A stretch of DNA of 64,000 bases, from contig OZ231126.1 of assembly GCA_965153355.1 (NCBI GenBank), positions 558,001 through 622,000 on the forward strand, written 5' to 3'. The first letter of the stretch is position 1; each line of letters begins with the position of its first letter. The notes beneath the pieces were generated by a model. That model was not told the DNA's origin. It searched no databases and saw nothing but the letters and a program-made list of their open reading frames with translations. Of the stretch, positions 55,640 through 64,000 are shown piece after piece. Position numbers and translations under genes: made by a program. The DNA comes from Flaccisagitta enflata (taxonomy: Eukaryota; Chaetognatha; Sagittoidea; Aphragmophora).

Positions 55640-56611
55640 ACCTTGGCATCATAAAAAATGGCGGATTTTTAAAACCTTTTTTAACCAACTTACTTTGAAA
55701 GAAACTAAGGAAAATCGGTGATGGTTAGAAAGATCTTTGAAAGATCTTTCATTTGAGTCGTGTCGCGACATTGTAGCTCAAATGGTTTAGAAGCCACAGT
55801 AATTTGAAAAACACTACACTTTTTTTGCCCTTACGGTGAATAAGCAATCATAACATGAAAACAATCTCTTAAAAACCATACTAAATTTTATCCGATTGAG
55901 ACAAAAATTGACATGGAGGTACAACATACTTTCCTCTAACAGCTCCTAAAATTTCATCTAAATCGGACAACTTTTACTATCATTTTCACCATGCAAAAGA
56001 ATTTAATGTTGGTCTGCAAAACTGTGGTTTGAAGGAATTAGTGAAAAGGATTCATTAAGTGTTTTGTTTATGAAGATATTGTTGAAAAAAGAAAAATCAA
56101 AGATTCTCGTTGGGCCCTTTCAATGATCTATATTTTCGGCCCTCTTTCAAAGGAGTAATCTGAGTATCAGCTCAAACCGTTGAGAAATAAATGTAAGTTT
56201 TTTTAAAAATTACATCTTTTTTCAGGAATTTTGACAAGACATAATAAAGGATCATGCAAAAACCATAGAAAACAATTTCCGATTCTCACAAAATTTGAAC
56301 CGGTACCAAAAGACACACAAGTTAGACATCATCTAAAATTTCAAGGCGATCGGACAAAGTCTTCTATCATTTTAGTAGCAATGAAATTATTAGCAAACTG
56401 CTTTTTATGATACACCGTAAGGGGGAAAAAAGTATAGTGTTTTTCAAATTACTGTAGCTTCTAAACCGTTTGAGCAACAATGTCGGTACACGACCCAAAT
56501 GAAAGATCTTTTGAAGATCTTTCCAACCATCACCGATTTTCCTTAGTTTCTTTCAAATAAAGTTGGTTAAAAAAGGTTTTAAAAATCCGCCATTTTTTAT
56601 GATGCCAAGGT
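55640..56611. mobile_element. TA-flanked foldback element with ~200 bp inverted ends
   Basis: 972 bp; ACCTTGGCATCATAAAAAAT on the left and its complement at the right, with about 210 bp of near-complete pairing (for example TTTAGAAGCCACAGTAATTT / AAATTACTGTAGCTTCTAAA). It abuts the preceding element at one shared TA. Confidence 0.93.
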
Positions 56612-56639
56612 TATAGTCGACCTTTAGGGATGAAACCAT

Positions 56640-57985
56640 TAGAGAGTCTTCAATTGCGACTGACTTATTCTAAATTGATGGTGTGCCTCTCATAGTCAAC
56701 ATTATGATTTTTTCTTTTTTTCCTCTTATTGTATATTGTATGACGTTTTTTGTATCACAGTTTCAAGGTTTTTTGTCAAACCGTTTGCCTGTAACAAAAA
56801 TTTCAAGTAGTCAGTGTATTCATGGTTGTAACTGAGAAAAATCATATTTTTCATGACATCTTTTTTTCAATAGCCTTCATCTCTAAATGGTTTCAGCAAC
56901 AGAAGTTCAATTGGTCCAAAATGAAAGATAATTTCATGATGCTATTGGTGACATGTCAGTCTGTCAATGACTTGGTAAGACCGTCCACATTTCCTTATGT
57001 AGGATCATCTGACCACTGCTTATCCAGCCATTCTATGAACTCTTTTGGAACTGTCAAGACATTGCTGCCCCAATGAGTAATAAACCCCTTGTGCCACTGC
57101 TCCTGCTCTCTTGCACTCATATGAGACTGGGAATGAGTCTGGGGGTGATGTGTCTATGCCATGTCCAAACTACTTGAGATGGAACAATGTGTTGATATCT
57201 TGATTCCATGTGATGACCTTGAAATCGATTTCTGACAAAATGTTTTCCATACAAACAATTTTCTTTATAGTTTGTATATGATAATTCTAGCAATCTACAT
57301 TTGATTTTTTACCTCTTAAAAGTAGATTAAACCATGTTTGATTTGAGACCAATGAGTCATCTCTAGCTCTAGCTAATCAAAATGAGAGCAATATGGAAAA
57401 AATGTCGAAACAAAAAACGATTTTTTCAAGTCACAACCATCGGTACCTGATCTACCTAAAATCATGATAACAGACAAAATATTTTACAAAAACCCTTGAA
57501 ATTTTGATACAAAAAACGTCAAACAATATGCTATAGGAGGAAACAAGGCCAACACCTATAAGTCGCGTGCGGGACATAGATAACTTAAGATGACTTTTAT
57601 TGACTCAAGATGACTTAAAATGACTAAAGACGACTTTGAATAACTTACAAAGACAAAAATGACTGAAATAACTACTTTGACCTATTTGACTTGAGTGACC
57701 TAAAATAACTTAGAATGACTTAGAATGACTTAGAATGACTTAAAATGACTTAGAATGACTTAGAATGACTTAGAATGACTTAGATTGACTAAAGATAACT
57801 CAAAGTATAATAAAAAAGTAAGGTGTGACGGACGGACCGATGGACGGACGGATAAAGGGTCGGACCGACGGACGGACCGACAAAGCGGGTTGTAGAGTGG
57901 CGTGCACGCGACTAAAAAAGAGGAAATCATAATATTGACTATGAGAGGCACACCGTCAATTTAGAATAAGTCAGTTACAATTGCA
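56640..57985. mobile_element. Large foldback containing a variant CGACT element
   Basis: GACTGACTTATTCTAAATTG with TGTGCCTCTCATAGTCAA (about 56660-56703) is mirrored by TTGACTATGAGAGGCACACC and AATTTAGAATAAGTCAGTTA (57933-57977). The CGACT element at 57544 sits near the right arm. Confidence 0.8.
57544..57913 (-). mobile_element. CGACT element, TTGGCCTTG variant with (GACTTAGAAT)n core
   Basis: CAAGGCCAACACCTATAAGT start, AAGTCGCGTGCGGG, about 200 bp of GACTTAAAAT/GACTTAGAAT units, (GGAC)n, and AGTGGCGTGCACGCGACT hairpin before AAAAA. Longest copy (370 bp). Confidence 0.88.
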
Positions 57986-58058
57986 GACCCTGTACTTGTG
58001 ATGGGTCAAAGGTATTTGCTAACTCAGGTTAAAATTTCATCTTACCACTACCTAGGAA

Positions 58059-58194
58059 TAGGGATGTGGAAGCGGTCGATTTTAGTGCCGCTTCCACCGC
58101 TTCCGCTTCCGCTTCCGCTTCCATTTTGCAGTTCAAATACTAGTAGCTATCCCATCCTCCAAAATGGAAGCGGTCAATCGCTTCCACATCCCTA
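58059..58194. mobile_element. 136 bp hAT-type MITE
   Basis: Ends TAGGGATGTGGAAGCGGTCG / CGCTTCCACATCCCTA, perfect 8 bp target duplication CCTAGGAA (58051-58058, 58195-58202). The interior is a CCGCTTCCGCTTCC hairpin. Confidence 0.96.
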
Positions 58195-58653
58195 CCTAGG
58201 AAGTTAGTAAATCTAAACCTGGACAAGAATCATCAGCTTTGGAAGAATACTGCTCGTTACCAGCCTGAATTTTAGTTGCAAGGGTCGAGTCATCATCGAT
58301 AAAAAATGCTGTATTTTGCACGTGACATTATTTGCCGTTAAAATCTTAAAACGAGACATCATTTCGTTGTCATTACGGTTTTTTCAGCTGCGCCTAGATC
58401 GATATTTCACAGACGAGGATATGTTCACGCTTTTGTCTGTGAAGAGTTCATTTCCAGTCCTAATTGGTGAAAAATCTGAACGCGTTTTACCTTGATTCAG
58501 CGATTGTCACTGTCTTACTAGCTTTAGGGCTGCAATAGAGCAAACCAAGCCAGTCATGAAGACTGTGAGCCAAGCGCTTTCAAAGTAAGCATAACTATAG
58601 GCGAGGTTTGGGATTGTAAGACAGGTGACCAGAGCAAGCAACAGAAAGGTATA

Positions 58654-59225
58654 ACACGCGTATCAATAAAAAAGACGCACTTTTGAATGGCTTATTGTGG
58701 CAACAAGTTTCAATAAAACTTGATTAAATTCTAGACCATTGGAAAGCTGTTTAAAAACACTTTCATTAGGTTTCAATCTGGGATTTCTAGCTTTTTTCAT
58801 TTGGAAATGGCATTAGTTTGAATGAAAACTTTGTTTTTTTTATTTTCACAAACCCTATGTAAAAAGTGCATTTTAGCAAAATAGAGCTTCTCTTTGGAAG
58901 GCTCTAACTACTAAACCGTTTGAGATACAGACCTGGGAATGGTCTAGGTTGAAAGATTTTTTTGAAAATCTTTAAGAATGTTTCAATTTAAAAAAATTAT
59001 AATCATTTTTTGTATCTGTTTTATCAATAAAAAGAAAGGTGCGTCTTTTTCAGTCGCGGACACGCGACTCTACACCTTGCCGTGTCGGTCGGTCCGTCCG
59101 TCGGTCCGTCCGTCGGCCCGTCGGTCACATTTCTGAATTCTGAGCGGTTTTTGCGGTGCTGCCCCCGCCCAACCGTCCGCGACTGGATTGCCGTGTATCC
59201 GGCCTTGTTTTTTTTATACGCGTGG
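58654..59225. mobile_element. AAAGACGCAC-family element split by a CGACT element
   Basis: Left end ACACGCGTATCAATAAAAAA then GACGCAC; right end, after the insertion, reads TTTTTATACGCGTGG. The T-run of its right inverted repeat is the target of the CGACT element at 59052-59207; the intact relative at 55612-55637 shows the uninterrupted site. Confidence 0.88.
59052..59207 (+). mobile_element. CGACT element nested in another transposon's terminal repeat
   Basis: AGTCGCGGACACGCGACT hairpin, internal GTCCGCGACT, right end GCCGTGTATCCGGCCTTG; flanked by T-runs (5 T left, 8 T right). Confidence 0.95.
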
Positions 59226-59699
59226 TAGTGAAACAAACCGCTGTAAGAAACATGAGATAAATGAGCAGCAAGCAAGATGAGCTACTTAAGCAAGCAATGT
59301 AAGCACGTTGCATGCATTCAGAGGAGTAACCGACCAACAATCCTACGTCTGGATGGCCGGACCAATGAACCGACTGACAGACGCTGAACCCCTCAGAGGA
59401 CCCTCCAGAGATGCAATGGTGAATGTGAAAAAAAAAAAATAGCAAGTTAACCAATGGATGGACTGATGGACAGACCGGGCCTGGCGTAGAGGTGTTTTGT
59501 CATAACTGACGGCCAGAGACCCCCACAAATCGTTGATAGGGCACGACAGTCCGTGTAAATCGACGAAAGCACTGATAGGACTTTTTTCCATGACTTCCAA
59601 ACCTTTGAAAAAATAATCTGTCGGTGTATCTTCGTGACGATGCCTCGCGATAAAATCATCTATTTTAGGGGATAAAGTAAGATTTGAAGTAGCTTTTTT

Positions 59700-59897
59700 A
59701 GTCGCGTGCACGCGACTCTATAACTCGCTCTGTCCGTCGGTCGGTTGGTCCATCAAGCATAGCTTTTTTTTTTGTCATTTTACATCATTTTTCGTCATTT
59801 AAGTCATTTTAAGTTATTTCAAGACAATATATATTTAGTCTTTTAGTCTTTTGCTCTTATGGTCTAAACAACCGCACGTGACTGTAAGGAGTTGGCC
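59700..59897 (+). mobile_element. CGACT element, TTGGCC variant
   Basis: AGTCGCGTGCACGCGACT hairpin, core of (GTCATTTTA)-like repeats, internal GCACGTGACT, end GAGTTGGCCTTA. Confidence 0.85.
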
Positions 59898-60300
59898 TTA
59901 TTATAGTCTTATTTGATCGTTAAAACGTAGAAGAGAAACAAAAAAAACCAAAACTTATGGCTCATTCTCATACATGTACGAATAAGTCTATTCATAATTC
60001 CTGCCTTTTCTTTTTAAAAATTGTTATGACAAGATTTTTTTTTCAATTTCTCGTGTATGTAAAAGCAAACAAGCCGAATAGAGTTGAGTTCCAAAAGGTC
60101 TCGGCAATTAAAACTAACTGATTGATGATAATTAAGAATCTTGAATTGGCTGATCATCTGAGCGCCATAAACCTCAGTAATACTGGTTCAAAGATAAACT
60201 AAATCGGATATCACGGGCTGAAGCTGCAATGATATGTCAATGTCCAATCTCACTCTGAGACAAAATTGCATCTTCCTGTGTAGCTCAGCAATGAAACTTT

Positions 60301-60325
60301 ATCAGTGGTAAGACTTACCACTGAT
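60301..60325. repeat. Perfect 12 bp inverted repeat with 1-base centre
   Basis: ATCAGTGGTAAG, A, CTTACCACTGAT. Could form a short cruciform or RNA hairpin; no gene beside it. Confidence 0.9.
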
Positions 60326-60637
60326 CAAGTTTCTACAATTTTTGTCCATTTTTGAGCGGAGCATCCCGGACGTTCGAACGGACAGACGGATGGAAATACA
60401 GCTTCTCAAAGACAGACGCGACGTGCATACTACTGTTTATTATCGAGCGACATAAACTGGGCGTGCGTGATTGTTTTTAAAATGTTATTACTCGTTTCTA
60501 CGCGATTCACTTTTATCGTAAACAAGTTGTTATTTTACTCACTAGATCATTCACTCGTTGTGTACATCTTACAAATCATTTAAACAACCAGGCTTGATGT
60601 GGCGCGGCATGAGTTGTTGTGTACAAGGTCTTCCACC

Positions 60638-61213
60638 TGGTCATCCACCTGAGTTGTCGGATTCTGTTAAGCTTCTACTCATAAATGGTGGTAGTTATGT
60701 ATTTGAAATTGATCTGGTCTTAAAGAGTATACATAGACGTTTTTTTTGTATAAAAAATTCAACCATTTTGGTCTAATAGTTTGTCCATAGGGTGAATTTG
60801 AAGTAAAAGCTGAAGTTCTCTAATTGGACGCATTTGTCATTGAAATCAAGAATCCTGATTGCCTTCCTTTCTGGTATTTCTGGTCATGAATTAAAGATAA
60901 ATTGAAACAAAAATATTCATTTTGTTTTGATCATCAATTATTCAAGGCCTATCTAGATTGATGGCTCAGATCATTCAAAAAAAAAAATGAAATGTTAACA
61001 AGGAATAGTTTTGAATTTGATGGAAAATCTGCTCGGTGGGGAAACATAAGGTTTTACTTCAAATCAATGTAAAAGGCAAACTACTTGACAAAAATGGATG
61101 AAATTTTTAAAGAAAAAATGTCAAAGTATACTCTTTAAGACTAGATCAATTTCAAATACATAATTGCTACCATCAAGGAGCAAAAGCTTAACAGAATCCG
61201 ACAACTCAGGTGG
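60638..61213. mobile_element. Foldback element with ~90 bp inverted ends
   Basis: GTCATCCACCTGAGTTGTCG at the left is mirrored by CGACAACTCAGGTGGATGAC at the right, with pairing through to AAGAGTATAC / GTATACTCTT. A related block (AGTTTGTCC ... AATTTGAAGTAAAA) is at 60776 and 63778. Confidence 0.85.
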
Positions 61214-61274
61214 ATGACCCGGTATTTAATTTTGCCGTTTGAATTCAAGCTGGATAACAGTTCTAGATTAAAGG

Positions 61275-61606
61275 ATGAGCTTCGTTCCTGTGTGTGCCAG
61301 CCGTAGAGGTACCACCATGGGCACTGCACGTCATGGCACGGCCGCGGGGACCGTGCGTGATGGCATGGCTGCGGGCACCGTCCGTGATGACACGGCTGCG
61401 GGCACCGTGCGTGATGGCGTGGCCGCGGGCACCGTGCGTGATGGCGTGGCCGCAGGCACCGTCCGTGATGACACGGCTGCGGGCGCCGTTAAGAAACTCT
61501 CTTTAGGCACCCAAAGCGTGAAACTGGCGATGATTTTGATTTTATATCTCATTTTTGCCACGGGGCCTATTTGCTTGGGAGCAGCAATTGGAGAATCACA
61601 GACGAG
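61275..61606 (+). CDS. Possible first exon: 27 bp repeats plus a hydrophobic segment
   Basis: ATG at 61275, open for 110 codons and closed by ACGAG|GTAAGC (phase 2). About six tandem AAGTVRDGV-type 9-residue repeats are followed by VKLAMILILYLIFATGPICL, a likely membrane segment, then GAAIGESQTR. GC-rich, unlike its surroundings. A Leu/Ile-rich first helix followed by GAA resembles two-pore potassium channels only vaguely; no function is claimed. No continuing exon found. Confidence 0.35.
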
Positions 61607-61679
61607 GTAAGCACATTTTACTGAGTAGAGTTATACATTTTAAACAAGGTAGAGAAGGCAAACGCCTGCACCTGACAAG

Positions 61680-61945
<266 letters not shown>

Positions 61946-62030
61946 GTTGTACGCCATGGCGAAGATGACGATGAATGGCATTTGATCGGGGGGGGGGGGT
62001 CGTAAAATATACGCGTGACTGTTTTGACAA

Positions 62031-62245
62031 TCAACCAACCGATCAATCAACCAACCGAGCTTTCAACCAACCAGCCGATCAATAAACCAACCGATCAACC
62101 AACCGACCAACCGACCAATCAACCAACCAATCAACCAACCAACTATCCAACCAACCGATCAGTAAAACAACCGACCAACCAACCAACCGACCAATCAACC
62201 AATCAACCAACCGACCAACCAAACGATGAATCAACCAACTGACTG
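62031..62245. repeat. (CAAC)n-type repeat
   Basis: AACCAACCGATCAACCAACC units. The plus-strand Asn-Gln-Pro-Thr frame is an artefact of the period. Confidence 0.95.
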
Positions 62246-62481
62246 GTTGGATACTCCCTGTAACTGTATGGTAACTGATTTGTAGCTATGAACCAGTTAC
62301 AACATAGGTGAATGATTACTTTCCAGATAATAAGCAACCATTTTACCATTAAGCCATACAACGATTTATATATTTTGGCTGTTAAAGTAAATCACAATTA
62401 ATCTATACCTGAAAACATTTGTTTTCTTTCTAAAGTCAAAATCTTGAATTCTGCCTGTTCTGGTGTTGGATGACTCACACA

Positions 62482-62482
62482 G

Positions 62483-62550
<68 letters not shown>
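62482..62550. repeat. (TC)n microsatellite
   Basis: About 68 bp of TC with one TTTC interruption. Confidence 0.98.
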
Positions 62551-62552
<2 letters not shown>

Positions 62553-62559
62553 GATCAAG

Positions 62560-63215
62560 CCAAACCAGATCTTTCAACAAAAGATGTTAGGTCGATTTCT
62601 TTGTCAAAAAAATGATCACAATAAAGCAAAAACATTCAACTCAGGAAATTTGATTTATAATTTAACTCCAACGTGCAAATATCATACCAGAAGATGCACA
62701 AGTTTTTAGCATCGCGGCCCAGTTGTGGTTGACCAAATGATCTGATTACTTGAATCTCATTATCGTATTAAACGGATGGTAAAACATGGGTCTCTGCTGC
62801 TCAATTCAGCCAGCGTAAGTTTTAGAATTGTTATTTTTTAAAACCGTTTAGACACATTTTTACGCGCGATGTAATCTTCGCGGTTAGTCATAAAAATCAT
62901 TTTGATACAATCCCGCATAATTGTTTTCTGACTGTTCCTTAACCGCACTTTTTTTCTCCAACTGGTTTTCAAAGTTTCAAACATTTAGTTCGTCATGCTT
63001 GGCGTCAGTTGAATCATGATGATTAACAAAATTGCTCTAGTTCATAAATCTAAGCCGTCAGGAAAAAAAATTCAAAATGTTTTTAGTGGTTTTCTGCTTC
63101 ACTTTCATTGTTGTTGTCATTGTGACTGTGGTTGTTAAAAACCGGATCAGGTTTGTATAAAATTAAGTTTGTTTTTTTGCTCGACCTTTGGTCCCCTGTT
63201 GGCTCGTATCCCAAA
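62560..63215. other. No gene recognised
   Basis: AT-rich unique sequence between the TC tract and the CAGC repeat; no exon or element end seen. Confidence 0.4.
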
Positions 63216-63219
63216 AAAC

Positions 63220-63485
63220 TACCATCAGCTCAAAAGCAGCCCCTTATTTTTCCTAATCAGCAGCCTTTTTCCTAATCAGCAGCCCTTTGTTTTTCCTAAT
63301 CAGCTCAAAAGCAGCCCCTTATTTTTCCTAATCAGCAGCCTTTTTCCTAATCAGCAGCCTTTTATTTTTCCTAATCAGCTCAAAAGCAGCCCCTTATTTT
63401 TCCTAATCAGCAGCCTTTTTCCTCATCAGCAGCCCCTTATTTTTCCTAATCAGCTCAAAAGCAGCCTCTTATTTTTCCAAATCAG
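63220..63485. repeat. Tandem repeat (CTCAAAAGCAGCCCCTTATT)
   Basis: Four higher-order units of about 70-80 bp, each mixing TTTTTCCTAATCAGCAGCC and CTCAAAAGCAGCCCCTTATT sub-blocks. Confidence 0.93.
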
Positions 63486-63639
63486 TTCAGTTATCTTTAT
63501 ATCCTGAAGCTTAAGAAAAACACGATATGATTTTGAATATGTTTTTTTTCACAGTTGGCTTTTTTTGACATACACTTTTTATTTTTCATAAGCACGTCAT
63601 TATTGTTCTGAAGCCTTCAAAAGAGATAGAGATAGCTAC

Positions 63640-64000
63640 TACAGGGTGTTCAATCTCAAAGTCGGGAAAGTAAAAAGCTTACATTTCTTAACGCTAAAGT
63701 CAGTGATTCAAGATTTCTTCATTTTATTATGTTAGATGTTTTAATGTAAACTTTTAAATTTAGTCTAAGCTTAAATAGTTTGTCCCACAACATCAATTTG
63801 AAGTAAAACAAGTATTAACAGTTGAAGCTCAAAAACTCATATCTTTATCAACATTGTTTTTCAATATTCTGCCTTAAATTTTCAAACGGCTTGATAATCG
63901 GGGCCATATTGGTCTCAGATGTAAACATCTTCAAATTATACTTAATTTGAGACCAATCTGACATTTCTACTTCAATTAGTTTAGAAATTAGCAATTTTAA
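63640..64000. other. Unassigned right edge, possibly part of an element running off the window
   Basis: 63776-63835 resembles 60775-60815 (TAGTTTGTCC ... AATTTGAAGTAAAA). No coding signal. Confidence 0.4.

Noticed and set aside
62015-62242. NQPTDQPT repeat frame resembling a structural protein
   Set aside because: Four-base (CAAC)-type repeat; all frames are similarly open and there is no start context or splice signal.

Overview
This is a repeat-rich stretch of animal nuclear DNA. Genes are split by GT-AG introns and specify animal-type proteins: a secreted DNase I-type nuclease, an AEBP2/Jing zinc-finger protein, a Cys-loop (nicotinic-type) receptor subunit and a fibrinogen-related domain. 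The density of microsatellites and short non-autonomous transposons suggests an invertebrate, but the lineage cannot be fixed from the sequence. There is no sign of bacterial, organellar or viral gene organisation, and no tRNA, rRNA or CRISPR array was recognised.

Layout. 196-9615 (minus): seven exons of a DNase I / DNase1L3-like enzyme. The C-terminal exon lies off the left edge and the N-terminal exon(s) were not found. Its introns hold a 1.2 kb (CAT)n tract, a (CA)n tract, hAT-type MITEs and many copies of one short dispersed element. 9.8-19 kb: no gene recognised, only transposon relics, including a 981 bp hAT-type element with a perfect 8 bp target duplication and a TA-flanked foldback element. 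19178-32907 (plus): a complete nine-exon AEBP2/Jing gene of about 1,318 codons, with its three C2H2 fingers, conserved C-terminal region and stop codon. Its introns hold TA-flanked foldback elements and kilobase GAT, GA and CA arrays. 33-43 kb: no gene recognised, but a 3 kb satellite with a ~155 bp trimeric unit. 42988-44579 (plus): the last three exons (cytoplasmic loop and TM4) of a Cys-loop receptor subunit. 47.1-49.1 kb: a broken LINE reverse-transcriptase fragment, a possible signal-peptide exon and the C-terminal half of a fibrinogen-related domain interrupted by a 275 bp transposon. 50-64 kb: minisatellites, nested foldback elements and one possible membrane-protein first exon at 61275.

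The genes look functionally unrelated to one another. The shared theme is colonisation by small mobile elements. The most striking is a family of ~150-250 bp elements (about 25 recognisable copies) whose terminal hairpin and a distant internal 10-mer vary together between subfamilies. A copy inside the satellite and a copy inside another transposon give empty-site comparisons that fix its ends and its preference for T-runs.

Exon boundaries were placed by reading-frame continuity, GT-AG sites and remembered family motifs; no alignment was run.
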